Assembly: GCA_033439295.1 (NCBI GenBank)
Contig: JAVTLE010000014.1
Location: forward strand, 1,736,001 to 1,800,000
Length of the DNA stretch: 64,000 bases
Reading direction: 5' to 3'
DNA from: Deuterostichococcus epilithicus
Lineage: Eukaryota > Chlorophyta > Trebouxiophyceae > Prasiolales > Stichococcaceae
Below the pieces are notes generated by a model that was not told the origin of the DNA, ran no database searches, and was given only the letters and a program-made list of their open reading frames with translations. Of the stretch, positions 48,401 through 61,487 are shown in pieces. Every line of letters starts with the position of its first letter. The stretch's first letter is position 1. Position numbers and translations under genes: made by a program.

Positions 48401-50062
48401 ATCTGGAAACCCTTGAGCGCACCCTGAGGGCATTGTCGCCCAGGTACAGCTGCTGCAGCTCCCGGAGATTCGCCAAGGCCATGCCGGGGAACTCGCAACT
48501 GAGACCGTAACCAGTCATGTCCAGCCGCAGCAGCTGGCCTGTGGGCACAGGGCAACGGCCCGACCATCACACAGGGCGACGGCGCGCGCTGCCATGTGAT
48601 CAGTTCGGCTTACCAGGCCGGCTTATTGCAGTCGCATGCTTGTCAAGCGAAAGAGCTGGGCAAAGCGGTCGAAATCGGGTCTCTGCTTGCCTGCGCTGTT
48701 GCACACGCTGCCGGGCATGTAGCAGAAGTCGGCAAACGGTCGGGCACGATACCGTGCATTCTGAGCCCGCCACTGCCGACATGCCGCAGGACCGCGGCAG
48801 CAACTGCAGCACGCAGAAGGACCAAATGAGCCAGAACGGCATCACGACGACTCATTCGGCTTGCTGTCTCAGGCGTGCCAGATCAGGGTCGACTGCTATG
48901 CCGGTGACCCGACAAAGCAAGACGCACTGCGGGAGATGATCAAGTGCCAGTGTCCACCTGAAGAAGATCCACCCCAGTGCCACTTGCTCGGACGGGATTG
49001 CATTGCGCAGGCACAGGTCCTCGTGGAGCACCACGCTGTGAGCGATCTCCTGCTCGGCACTGCTGCCGACGACCTGTGCCGCCAAACAGCGGGCACGACA
49101 TCTCGCAGGCGCTGACGCTCACACAGGAAGAGGCAGCTTGCGATGCTGCGATGCGCTTGTGCGCCGACACGGCATCCATCATGTTGGCGAGCGCGGCACC
49201 CAACCACTGCACTCACCGAGCAAAGAATGATCGGGTTCCCCAGCTGCTTTACCACTTCGAAATACTCGACAGCCTCCCGGGAGATGAACACCGTGGCTGT
49301 GTCAGCGTTGACACCTGTGAGCGTTTCCAGAACAATGTTTCAGATCGGGAGGCTGTCAGGTGCACGCCAATTTGCCTTCCCACTGAACAGCCTGCAGCAG
49401 GTGTCAGGACCGAGCAGGCATGCATGGAGGTTAAGAGGAAGGGCCAAAGGGGCATTACTAGATGTCCACACAGAATCGGACGGCCCCGGCGGCCGTGCAT
49501 CCGCGGCCGTCCCCGTCGCAGGTTTGCAGTACGCCTGCACAGGGCTTTCGCCTGTCCATGCGAGCGTGAGCAGGAAGTCCGGCGTGGTGCCTGCCATGGT
49601 GTTGGCGATGACATACACATTGCTGCCGCCCTGCACATGGAGCGCCGTCTCGCTCAGACTCTGCTGGAGCAAGCATCCGTGCTCTGTCAGGTGTTGATGA
49701 TGCAAGCGGTCTGCCTGCTGTAACCTATACAGCATCGGTCAAGTGGCTCACCTTGCCGAAACTGCTCCAAACTTTCTGGCCTGGATGCAGACGCGCGGCA
49801 TCATGAAAGTGGTCGTCGCTGTCACTGGCTGCCAGCACCCTGTGAGCCGCCGCCGGAGCCTGCAAGCCAGCAGCACTTCTGACAGATTCGGTCAACTGGA
49901 TCGTAGGGGATCGCAAGTCGTCGCGGATCAGCTGCATTTGCAGTGGCTCTCGGGTGAACTCACAGTCGGAGGAGCTGGCTGTGTCGGCGGTAGGTAGATC
50001 GCAGAAACCAGCACAATGAGCAGTATGAGCCAATTGGAACGCGCTGTTGCCTCCGGGACCAT
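45430..50062 (-). CDS. LRR receptor-like protein, signal peptide and one TM helix, no kinase
   Basis: The ATG at 50062 opens a signal peptide (SNWLILLIVLVSAIYLPP). Resolved exons are 49964-50062, 49752-49931, 49552-49663, 49217-49314 and 48423-48538. An ectodomain part (GGSNVYVIANTMAGTTPDF, TATVFISREAVEYFEV) is followed by about ten leucine-rich repeats spread over small exons down to about 46330, for example LRELQQLYLGDNAL, LRTLDLGQNSVRGSVP, LQSLNISRNSISG, LVRLDVSHNRLDGSLP, LEVLDIADNLLAGHLP and VRVLNMSNNLLSGGIP. One transmembrane helix (AAMLCSLLVVGMLLWLGLW) comes before a short basic tail YTRSLRRRRSHGG and a last exon ending at 45430. This matches plant receptor-like proteins without kinase. 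The ligand is unknown. Exon 3 probably uses a GC donor. Exons in 48540-49200 and 45800-46300 are only partly resolved. Confidence 0.83.
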
Positions 50063-50803
50063 GGCACACACCGGCGCCAACCTGGATTTCCGACCTCATG
50101 AATGCTTACACATGTTCTTGCCGTCGGTTGCCTCGCAACAAACGACACGACTTTTGCACAAATCGGTGGCTGAACGGTGGTCCCGACAGTTTGACAGGAC
50201 AGGTTGGCAATTTGTGTTCTGCACCCAGGTAAGGTCGTCGTCAAAGCAAGAGTGCTGTGAACACGATACTTTAATGCGCGAGTCTGTCTCACTTCGGACC
50301 GGTCAGGCGGATTTTTAGGCGGGCCACCCTGGGACAAGGACGTGGGCGGTGAATTCAGGCAGAACGAGGGACAGCTAGCAGCACAACTGAGTTGTCCACG
50401 AATTCCACGGCTTCCACATGGCACACAACCTCAGCATTTGTGAACGTGCACAGTCGATTCCAGAATCTCACCATCGAGAACAAGCGAGCACGACGGCGCC
50501 GCTGAGTTGCACCAATGATGCGGCAGGTCTCACATCACAACGCAACCAACCGGAGGCAGATCTGATTGGAGCTGTCAGGTGTTTTATGACGACGCTGCGC
50601 TGCTCACAGCTTCTGTTGCTCTTCGTCTGCGTCCGCATGAAACCATCTGAGCGACGCACAGCACTCGTTGTCGGGCATCGTGCATGCAACCAGCAAGGCG
50701 TGAGGTGCAGATTCAAGCAAATGCGACTCACCATGGCGTAGTGGAGGGGGCGCGGCTGCAGCATCCCGCGTTCACTCAGGGATTGTACGATATCACGGCG
50801 ACA
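50063..50803. other. Intergenic region between two minus-strand genes
   Basis: This holds the LRR-gene promoter and the 3' UTR of the gene ending at 50804. No coding segment or repeat recognised. Confidence 0.45.
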
Positions 50804-52390
50804 TCACATCTTGGGTGTCATCTGCAATAGCAATTGTAGCACAAGGTGGTCGCAGAGCCAACCCAATCGGAAGCGCACATGCACTTTCAATGCAGGTAGT
50901 TCACTCAATTGACCCCATGGATATGAACTTGGCGATGCAATACCTAGCTCGACGGCTTCCGAGCCCTGCGGGGGCGCTCGCCTTGCGTCCCGTGTGCCCG
51001 CCGCAGGCGTAGCTGCCTCGGGCCTGCCTGACGCGGCCTTTACCCATGGAGCCGCCTCCCACGAGTTTGCCTGTCGCCGCTGTGGCGGCCGCCCGCGGTG
51101 CTGCGGCGGTCGCCCGCGTTGCTGCGGCGCTGGTGGCTGCCGTCCAGGCCCTGCCATTCGCAGTGGCGCGGATTCTGGTGCGGGGGCCGCCGCTCGTCCC
51201 GGCGCATGCGGCTGCGACTCTGCCAGGTCGAGGACCCGCTGCAGGACTGGGAGGCCCGCCGCTTCGTGGTCTGCGTCCGACAAAGAGTCGCAGTGGTGAG
51301 ACCTGACAATGTCGGTTTCGGACAAGATCAGGTGGCGGTTTGCACACCCAAGAGCACCAGCTGCTCCGGCGTGACAGGAGTCACACGGAGCAGCAAGGGT
51401 TGTGCAGGCGACTCGGACAGCATCGGTCTGACCTTTTCAGAAGGAAGCAATAAAGCTCGCCTGCTGTGCGCTGGTCTCCAGCCAGCTGCACCGCCATGAG
51501 CAGCCGCGTGACGTCCGGGAAGGAGGGCGGCCCCGTGCCCTGGTCCAGCTTGCCGCCGCAGCCGACGCGGCTGAGCCTCTCCCTGGCATTCTTGACCTGC
51601 CGAAAGTGCACAAAGTCGCTGAAGACCGCAGGCAGAGCGCAGGGCAAAGCCCTTCACCGATGTGCTTGATTTGTTTCTAAAGGGGCACTAGCATAGAATG
51701 GCAGCACGATTCCTAGACCTCATCGCGCTGCTTCCCAAGGGCGCACTATGCGGGAGCACCAACCTTGCGGTCGGTGTAAGGCAGGTTGGTCTGCGCCAGC
51801 GTCTGGATGCTGGGCGTGTCGATGGATGGCAGCAGGTCGGCGCCGCGCGAAAATGCCAGCACGGCGCGCTTCACGGCGCCCCACTCCCCGTTTCCCGCCG
51901 CGACGGCCTCCGGCCCCGCATACCCCTTTAGAGCATGAATGCCCGTCTGAGGATTGAGAAATACCCGTAGAAGTAAGCAAGCGAGCCACAAGCTCGCCAG
52001 GCTGACCTTCCCAAATCAAGCAGTGATCACGAGGCAGTGGCGCCGCACCTTCGCGCACAGGGTGTCCACGAACGCGCGCCACATCTGATCCCATGCCGCG
52101 CCAGCAGCCACTGCTTCGAAATTCGTCGAGCGGCACCGTGAAGTGCGCCGAGGTTCGAGCCCCAATCGTTGCTGGATGCTGTGCAATAGCCGAGGTTGCG
52201 GCGGCCGCCGCTGCGGCTGTGCTGTCAGAGTGCTGCACGCTGCTGAGCGACTCGACTGCAGGCACATCAAGAGCCTCGTCGCGCCTGCTGGCCGCACACG
52301 GGTTTGTAAAACACTTTTACAAGACGTGCTGCACGCCCTGAGCAGTTGCCTTGGCAGCGGCAGCGCCCGCTGCATGATTGCAGTCCACAT
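50804..52390 (-). CDS. Unrecognised protein with mitochondrion-like N-terminus
   Basis: Four exons: 52049-52390, 51764-51946, 51433-51596 and 50804-51302; about 395 residues, in phase. The first exon begins MWTAIMQRALPLPRQLLRAC and is rich in Arg, Ser, Leu and Ala with almost no acidic residues, as in mitochondrial presequences. The middle looks globular and helical (WDQMWRAFVDTLCAK, AVKRAVLAFSRGADLLPSI, DVTRLLMAVQLAGDQRTAG, LPVLQRVLDLAESQ). The C-terminal third is Pro/Arg/Gln-rich with a repeated RGRPPQ unit. I recognise no family; a helical-repeat RNA-binding protein is one guess. The last exon may end earlier than 50804. The 5' exon overlaps a second open frame, so the start is uncertain. 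It is divergent from NNT. Confidence 0.52.
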
Positions 52391-52751
52391 GCTGCTCGAG
52401 CCGCCTGGTGGATGTCAACTGGTGCCTTGTCTGGCTGAAACGGCGCACAGGTTTCTGCGCAGCGAAGTGCCCGACTGCCGCCGTCTGCGCGAGCGGTTTT
52501 GCAGCGATTGTGAGCGAGGGCGGGCGCGAGCGTTTGAGCCCCCTGAATCTTGTCGAGTCAGCGTAACCGATAGCTTGGCAGACGTGAGTTTGCTCCTCAA
52601 TTGATTGCTTTCGCACATTGGAACATTGCCCGGATCAGGTTGCGTATCGACAAGTGTGGCGGCGCCGTTGTATGCGCCCCGCTTGGTTTGTTGGCTTAGC
52701 AATCCAGCTCTTCTGATGATGTAGAGGCTACGCTTTGCGGATCGTGCCAAC
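52391..52751. promoter_or_regulatory. Divergent promoter region, unknown gene / NNT
   Basis: These 361 bp lie between the ATG at 52390 (minus) and the ATG at 52752 (plus). If both encoded proteins are mitochondrial, shared regulation would make sense; this is inference. Confidence 0.45.
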
Positions 52752-55700
52752 ATGAGCCACTCCTCGGCGCTGCTGGCGCTGTTTGCCGTCAGCAGCAAGG
52801 GCAGCCGACTGAGCAGCGGCCGGTTATCCTGCAACTTTCTGGGCAGCCAGCGGTGGAAGTCTACCGAGACCAGCGCCAAGCAGGGTAGGCCCTATGGCGA
52901 GCTCACCATCGGAGTGCCCAAAGAGAGCTACAAGGGCGAGAACCGAGTGGGGCTCAGTCCTGCCGGTGCCGCCGCGCTGCTGAAGGCGGGCTTCAAAGGC
53001 GTCATCGTAGACAGCGGTGCCGGCGAGGCCTCCAAGTTCACGGTGAGCGGCCAGACCCCTGTTATACATTTGAGCCCGATCAGTCACACTCGACGCCAAC
53101 CCATTCCAGACCAGCACTATTGACATTCCAGAGCGATCGCAACCCCTTGAAGATACTGGTGCTGTGGCTGATGTCTCAGCGGATCATGGAACCCTGCAAT
53201 CGCGCCTGACTGCAGGATGCGGCATACAAAGAAGCGGGCGCGACGCTGGGAGACGCCACTGCCCTGGGGCAGGACATCATCTTGAAGGTGCCATTCTGAT
53301 GCACCTCATTCCACATCCAGATGCGAGTCGTGCAAGCATCTGCAGCATCCTTCCCACCGGGCTCATCCTCTGGCCACTAGGTTGATGATACGGGCACTGC
53401 AGACAATGGGACACGGTCTTCTTTGCACAATCTGTGTACAGTCCCAGCACAGACAGCCACATGCGCACCAATGATTCATGACGATCTGGCGTGATGCAGG
53501 TGCGGCCGCCAGACCTCAAGTCCGAGGTGCCTCAGCTTCGTCAGGGAGCCAGGTGTGTGGAGCTAATTTGTGATCAGCCTGATGTACGTTTTCCGCTGGG
53601 CAATGTCAGAAACTGCAACATGATCCTGGAGCAGACTGTGAAGCGTTGCGGTGATGTGGGTTTTCTTGAAACCGTGCAGCACGATCAGCTTCCTGTACCC
53701 AGCCCAGTACAGAGACCTGGTGAAGGGCCTGCAGGACGCAAAAGTCACGTCTTTTGGTACGCTGCCTGACTGACTTGCAAAATTTTCGGCATGCAATGCT
53801 GGAGTGAGGAGCAGATTAACGGTTGATTTGTGCGTGCCTGAATGCCAGTTGTTGCGCAGGCCTGGACTGCATCCCGCGCACGCTCAGCCGGGCGCAGACA
53901 TTTGATGCCCTCAGCTCGCAGGCCAATGTGGCTGGCTACAGGTGGTCATGCAGCAGCGGTCAGACCTGTAGAGCCTGTCATGTCTAACCTGTGCCAACTG
54001 GACTGTGATTCGCAATGGGCACGCCCGCCGTCGCTGACTTCGGACATGTGTGTTGAAGGGCCGTTGTGGAAGCGGCGAACCAGTTTGGCCGGCTGTTTGG
54101 CGGCCAGATCACGGCTGCTGGCCGCATCCCGCCGGCCAAGGTGCTGGTCATTGGCGGCGGCGTGGCCGGCCTGTCTGCCATCGGCACAGCCAAGAACATG
54201 GGCGCGATCGTGAGGGTGTTCGACACCCGTGCGGCTGTGGCAGGTGCGCCGTGTAGGATGGGACTGTTGCATGCTCCGGCTGGCTGCAGCACGAACATGC
54301 CACAGCGCTGGTGTCACACCAATCGTGCTGCAACAACAGTCCAGTGTCGAGTCTGTCAGAGTGCTGCTGTTATCTTGACCGTAGAGCAAGCCAAGTCGCT
54401 GGGCGCCGAGTTCCTGACTGTGGACCTGGAGGAGTCGGGCGAGGGGCAGGGCGGATGTAAGATCCTCCATCTCATGATTCCTACTGCGCTTGCCGTGCAA
54501 GCCTGTCCAGATGCTTCTAGAGAAGCCTTTGTGTGATGCCACCTTGTGGTGTAGCATGTCGGGACACGCTAATTACACAGGCAGCAACATATCAGAGTCG
54601 CCGCGCATGTGTCGCCCACATAGGCGCTTGCATATAACGAGTTGCGCTCGCCCGCTGCAGATGCCAAGGAGATGAGCAAGGAGTTCATCGAGGCGGAGAT
54701 GGCAAGATGCTTTCGAAGCCCAGCCGAGCCATGCCTGTTCAGATCGTGCCTTCTGCAGTTGTCCCAGCTGCACACACCTGCCCTGTCCTTGGCGGGCTCT
54801 CAGAACACACTCACACTCGACCCTCGCGGTGCAGGCGCTCTTTGCCGAGCAGTGCAAGGACATCGACATCCTGATCACCACCGCGCTCATCCCTGGTGAG
54901 CCCACCCCACCGCACCGCATCAGGAGGAGCCCGGGGTGCCGCTCCTCGATCCGCTCGAGCTGTGTGCCGTATCTGGCCAGGCGCAGGTCAACGAGGGCAC
55001 GACACCATCTCGCACGTTCGCCCGGTCCCTGTGTCGTGCTCGACTGTCAGATCCACTACCATCTGTCGACCGACAGGCAAGAAGGCGCCGCTGCTGTTCA
55101 GCGAGGAGATGGTGGCCAGCATGAAGCCGGGCTCCGTGACGGTTGACCTGGCGGCGGAGACCGGCGGCAACATCGCCACCACCGTGCCGGACGAAGTCGT
55201 TACCACGCCCAATGTGCGCCCGCTGTTTGCTGTTTGTGCCTGCAGACATGTGTGTGAGCCGTGCCAGCACTTGGCAGGCTGGGTGGCGCTGCACCATGAG
55301 GCAGTCCTCGGCAGCCTCACAAGTCTCACAACCCACAACTCACGACGGCGCCCTGCAACCATAGCTACTGGCCGACATGCCTCCTGTCGTGGCAACCAGT
55401 CAGGCTGACAGAGGCGGTCATCGTGCAGGGCGTCATCTGCATTGGCTACACTGCGCTGCCCAGCCGCCTGCCGACGCAGTCCTCCACGCTGTGAGCGCCC
55501 TACCCCGCCCCTGTCCCGTTTTTCTGCCCTGAGTGTGAACCAGCACCGCAATGCAGCACAGAAGTGAAGTGCCGTGCGACACGCGGCATCTGCGCATCTG
55601 TCAGCGTGCGGCCGACAGGCGGTGCGCTGCCGCATCTGTGCATCCGCACCCGTCACCTGGCGCTGCACCCGAGGAGGCACTCCCCCTGCTCACCCCCTGC

Positions 55701-58700
55701 TCGCCCCACACCCGCCTGCCGCCCGCAGGCTGTCCAACAACATCTCCAAGTTCCTGCTGTCCATGGGGCCCTTCACCACCAAGGAGCCGGGCCGCTTTTT
55801 CGTGGACCACAAGGACGATGCGGTCCGCGGTGCCCTGGTCACCCAGGACGGCCAGGTCATGTGGCCGCCGCCCGCGCTGCCGGTGCGCCTCCTCGACAAC
55901 CATTCATCTCGCAAGTCTTGGCAGAGCTTGCATGTGGGCCCCCTGGCAGGCGTGCACGAGACGCCCGCCCCGCTGCCGTGCCCCGCTGCTGCAGCAGCCT
56001 GCGCACCGCGCCTGCTGCTTCCTCCGGTTCTTCTTCGGTGCAGCCCCTCGTCAGGCCTTCCTTCTCAGCAGGTCTCGTCCGGCGCATGTCAGCAATGGAC
56101 ACGGATGCATACATGCATTGCGAACGCGCTGCGCATGCCTGCAGGGGCCAAAGGTGCAGCCTAAGGCAGCGCCGGTGGCTGAAAAAGAGGTCAAGGAGGT
56201 GGACACGCGGGCCGTCGCCCTACACAAGGCCGGCGTCACTGCCGCAGGACTCACAGGTACTCAAATGCATTGCAGTCCCTCACCTGCACTGCCATCGGCT
56301 GAGTCGTGAGCACTCTCACAGAATTGGCTTGAATAATCCCTTGTGCGCCCTTCCTGCTCGAATGCGTGCATGCTTGGTCCGACTGCAGGCATCATGGCGC
56401 TGGGCGCAGCATCGCCGGGCGCCGCATTCAGCGCGATGCTCACGAAATTTGGGCTGGCGTCGACGGCCGGCTACTTCTCTGTGTGGTGAGCCGTGCCTGC
56501 AGAAGGACCACACCCACGACCGCTAGTCATGCCTGACATCTGCTGCTGAATACGAGGGAGCTGACGAAATTCACTTCCATCTGCAGGGGCGTCACCCCTG
56601 CACTGCACAGCCCGCTCATGTCTGTCACGAACGCCATTTCGGGTGCGCCATTCACAGGAGCTACTTTCTGTGCCTGCAACATCCTGCGGCTGCAACAGAG
56701 CCTCTTCTTGCAGGCTGACACCAGCAGCCAAGTCCGGGAGTGGCATGTTGTTCGCCTTGCACCACAAACACTGATTGCACTGCAAATGAGCCGCAGGCCT
56801 GACAGCGGTTGGTGGCATGGTGCTGATGGGCGGCGGCTTGCTGCCTGGCACGACGGCGCAGGCTCTGGCAACCACCGCCGTTGTGGCGGTGCGCATGTCG
56901 TCCGACGTGTCACGAGGATCGCATTGCATGTCGCCAATTTCTTTCACGTGTGTTCTGCTTCGAGTGTGGAAGCGAGGACGGCGTTGACAGACAACAGCAA
57001 GGACAGCCCAAGATGAGGTCCGTATAGCAGGGCTCGAGTGGATAGCAGGGCCTGATAAAGTGCTGCCCCACGAGGGCACCAGACGTTTCACCAGTCATCA
57101 ACAGCAAGCTTGCCCTAAACCGTTGCGCCGCTCCTCACGCAGTCGGCAGTCAACATTGGCGGGGGCTTCACAATCACGCAGCGCATGCTGGACATGTTCA
57201 AGCGGCCAGGCGATCCGGAGGAACACAACACCCTCATGGCCATCCCGGCCGCAGCGCTTGTTGGTGCCTACGCTCTCGGCACCGCTGCAGGCGCGAGACC
57301 AGCCCTGCCTTTCTCCTTCCCCGAGCTCTGCTGAGCCCCTGCTGCCATGAAAACCCACCTGCTCGGCCGTAGCGCTGGCTGCCACAAGTGAGCGACCGAT
57401 GTGTTGCGGCTCACGCCGCAAGGCACACCGGAGATGCAAACTCTACGGGCGTGCATCAGCGTCCGATGTGCGCACAAAAGAATGGGCATGTGCACCCCAC
57501 TGTGCAGGCTACCCCGAGATGACAAATGCAGCCTATCTGGCGTCGGCTGGACTGTGCATCGGCTCCATCGCCAGCCTGTCGCAGCAGAGCACCGCGCGGC
57601 TGGGCAACTCGCTGGGTCTGATCGGCGTCGGCTCCGGCGTTGCGGTCACGCTGGGCTTGGTGCCCTCAGACCCCGCGTTGCTGGCGCAGATCGGAGGTGT
57701 GCTGCTGGTGTACCGGCATCCAGAGCGATGCCACATGAAGCTTGAATGACTTTCGCGCTGCTGCGCGGCTGCGCAGCCGTGTCGGAGACTGTGCAGCTGA
57801 CGATGCATCAAAGCGCAGACATATCACAGCCTGTGCAGCTGATGGTGCAGCCCTGCTCTCCCCTGCTCGAGACGAGCGCCGAGCTGTCACTGCTGTGCGT
57901 GTGTACAGGCTCCCTGGGACTGGGCGCGGCGGCGGGCCACATTGTCGCCAAGCGCATGAAGATCACAGACCTGCCGCAGATGGTGGCAGCCTTCCACTCC
58001 CTGGTGCGCTGCTGTTCCGCCAGTCCCGCCTGCGGAGCCCGCCCTGTCACCACATGACACGGCAACGCGGGAGCATGCAAACGCCGCTGTCCTCATCCTC
58101 GAGTCCATCGTGGCACTGACCAACCTCTGGTGTTGCACATCGCCTGTTCGATGGGCACAGGACGAGGCTTGTTATGGTGCGTTGGGACACAGGTGGGGCT
58201 GGCGGCGGTGACGACCTCGATCGCCAACTACATGATGCACGACCCGGCAACGGCCATGGACACGGCACACCTGGTTTCCACCTACCTGGGCACCTTCGTC
58301 GGCGCTGTCACGCTGACAGGTGACTTGCTGAGTTCTGCAAACTGCAGATGCGATGTCTTGCACGAGGGGCAGCAAGTGCCCTGCCCTGGTGCAGGGTGAG
58401 TACTCTCTTTGCGCACCACTGACATATACCATGTCCCTAAGATCCGGCCCAAGGGCAACCAGGAATGAGCAGACGGCTGACCTTCCAATGTTGACTTCCC
58501 TTCCACAGGTTCAGCTGTGGCATTTGGCAAGCTGCACGGCATCCTCAAGTCGGCGCCACTGAACCTGCCGGGCAAGAACGTGGCCAACCTCAGCATGGCA
58601 GCTGGCAGCCTGGCAGCTGGCGGTGCCTTCCTCACCACGGGCGACCCCGCCACCGGCCTGGTGCACCTGCTTCACGTGGCATTGCTGGAACGAATTGTTA

Positions 58701-60883
58701 CAAGCAACCGGAATTGCACAGTCTCGTCGGTGAAAGTGCCTGAACTTACACCGCCTAACTGATGTCATACAATTTCAATTTCGAGGCTGCTGCCGACGAA
58801 ACGCACACACGTGCTCTCCCATTCCATGCCGCAGGCGGCGCTAGTGGCGACGACGGCCCTGGGCGGCGGGCTGGGCGCGCACATGACAGCGTCCATCGGC
58901 GGCGCCGACATGCCAGTCGTCATCACGCTGCTGAACTCGTACTCCGGGTGCGTCCCCACGATCCGTGCGTAATCCTGCTCCCGCGCATTTCTCCCTCCCG
59001 CATGCCCCCAAGGCGGCTGCCCATGTGCATGTGCCAAGAGCAGATCGCCGAGCCTTTTGTGCCCGTGTTCAGGCCTCAAAGTCGCCGATGCTGGTCTTTC
59101 AGATGTGTCAGCTCAACCAGGGCAGACCATTGACCGAAAGCGAAGTACGGGATATTGCCAAACGCATTCCAAAGCTCAGATCTGGGTTTTCCCTTCTGCT
59201 GCAGGTATGCGCTCGCGGCAGAGGGCTTCATGCTGGGCAACGATCTGCTGACGGCAGTGGGCGCCCTCATCGGCAGCAGCGGCGCCATCTTGTCCTATAT
59301 CATGTGCCGCGCCATGAACCGCAGCCTGCCCAACGTCATCTTGGGCAACTGGGCCGCCAAGGCGCCTGCCGTGGGCGGCGCCACAACCGACGAGAAACTG
59401 GAGCACCAGGAGATCGACGCCGTGGGGGCGGCGGAGGTGCGTGTTCAACTGGTCTTTCGTCCGGATGATTGGCTGGACTGTCGTCACGATGCTGGGCTGC
59501 TTTGCTCAGGCTTGTGTCAGCTGCCAGGATCTCAGGCTGGCTGCGTTTCTATCGAGCCAGTGCAGCAACTGGATGACCCTCTAGACCACCGCCATGGCCC
59601 CTCCTGCTGCAGGCGCTGACGCTGGCAAGGAAGGTCATCATCGTGCCGGGGTACGGGCTGGCAGTTGCATCGGCGCAGGCCACAGTCGCAGATCTGGTGG
59701 CGACTCTGCGCAAGAACGGCGTCGACGTCAAGTGCGCACCTACGGCATTGGCTGTGGCGGCCAATCAACACCCGCAGGGTCATGTCATTCTCATGTTCTC
59801 TTGAGTGGCGCCCAGAGCATTGACGACACTGACAGCTCTGGAAACCACTGCGCAGATTCGGCATTCACCCAGTTGCGGGCCGCATGCCCGGCCAGCTGAA
59901 CGTGCTGCTGGCGGAGGCGGGCGTCCCCTATGACATTGTGGAGGAGGTGGGGCGCTGTTGTCATCCTGGTCCAACACACAACTTAGACAACCTTTCAGAC
60001 GCGAAAACCGGCGCGCCCGCACTACCCGCTGCGCTCGCTGCAAGGCATGCCGTCAAGCGCTTGCCGCGCAAAGGACAGCACAGCCGGCTTTGCAGTTGTG
60101 TTGGCGACTGATCTCCGCCCAGGCTCAGCTGCCGGTGCCCGATGCAGATGGAAGAGATCAACCCCGACTTCGCGGAAACCGATGTGGCGCTGGTCATTGG
60201 TGAGATCTCTTCAACACACCCTCGGCTTTCTGTCTACCAGTGTCGCTTGTTGTGGCCAAGCTGCTGTCCGAGGCGACTGATCAAGCACGACTCGAATATT
60301 TCATTTCCTGACAGGCGCCAACGACACCATCAACTCGGCGGCCATCGAGGACCCCAACTCCGTCATCGCCGGCATGCCCGTCCTGGAGGTGTCGTTTCCT
60401 CCTTTGCTGCATCGCACCAGCCAGCAGTGCACCTATGCTCCGCGAGCAAACAGAAGCACGCTGCTCGTGCACCGCTGCACGAAAGTCACCACCGATCACT
60501 GCGCCTGAACTTTTTGAGAGCATACCAATGCGAGCGCCGCAGGTGTGGAAGGCGAAGCAGGTGTTCGTCATGAAGAGGACCATGGGGGCCGGCTATGCAG
60601 GCGCCGACAACCCAGGTGTGTCTGCGGCATGGTTCCCACGACAGCTCCTTTGAAGCAGGAATATGACGGCATCAAAGTAAGGTCTGAGCCTTAACGTGAC
60701 TGCAGTGCATCCTTTGTTGAACTCACTGACACCTGCAGGAACAGAAGCACAGGAACGCTGACAATGAATGTTGCGAGTGCAGTCTTTTACAAGGACAACA
60801 CATCGATGCTCCTGGGTGACGCCAAGGCGGTGTGCGAGCAGCTGAAGCAGCAGGTTGCCAGCGTGTACGGCACGAAGGCTTGA
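52752..60883 (+). CDS. NNT: NAD(P) transhydrogenase, fused alpha-beta, mitochondrial type
   Basis: Twenty-nine exons from 52752-53042 to 60783-60883 give about 1066 residues, near the animal NNT length. An Arg/Ser-rich presequence precedes domain I ([20 protein letters not shown], the Rossmann motif [60 protein letters not shown]). Domain II has about 13 hydrophobic segments ([69 protein letters not shown]). Domain III binds NADP ([59 protein letters not shown]). The enzyme uses the proton-motive force of the inner mitochondrial membrane to make NADPH from NADH. Order alpha then beta is as in animals. Two introns (54702-54834 and 57291-57507) seem to use GC donors. Firm call. Confidence 0.97.
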
Positions 60884-61487
60884 GGACGACCCGCAGTCTC
60901 CGTCGGCGGACTCGATGCTCTAGGTCGGACGGGCGCAAGGACATTTTTGGACAATGCCACCGTTGGATGCAGGACCGGCATGGCATGCCTTATTGGGAGC
61001 GCGCCGGCACGAATGGTGCCCACATGCACAGCAACAATATCAGCATCGGGGCGATCATGGCCATCCTCTAGGTCGATCTGGCACATGATCAATTTTGTAG
61101 CGCACTGTCATATTGATTGTTGATGACATCTCCCTCGCAAATTTGAGAACTTCCTCGCTGAAACCTGCCACTCACCCTCTCACGACATTTGTGCACGTGC
61201 CCTCTGCCATTGTGTGCAGCGCGCTGCGGCGTATCCCTAGACTCTGCATCCTCGAGTATCACATTGCAGTAACCTTTCAGGTCTGGCTCCGTTTGTCGTC
61301 GCGAATGTTCTGCCGTCCGCGCGTTACTTGACTGTGGCACGTGCATCAAGGAGAGCGGTGCCACAGACGTCCAGTTCGTGTGCCAGGCCAGCTGCCGTTC
61401 CTGTTATGCATGATTCCATGTGACGCCGATGCGCAGACGCATAAGCAAATAGAGCTCACACGGCTCAGTCCTCCAGCGATTGCCGTC
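60884..61487. other. Intergenic region between NNT and OPT genes
   Basis: Both genes run rightward here. The stretch holds the NNT 3' UTR and the OPT promoter; no clear motif or coding segment is visible. Confidence 0.5.

Noticed and set aside
52751-52754. Minus-strand ATG at 52753 overlapping the NNT ATG, opening a presequence-like frame ([17 protein letters not shown])
   Set aside because: Two divergent start codons sharing two bases would leave no 5' UTR or promoter, and the frame could not be joined to the downstream exons; the ATG at 52390 gives a continuous first exon.
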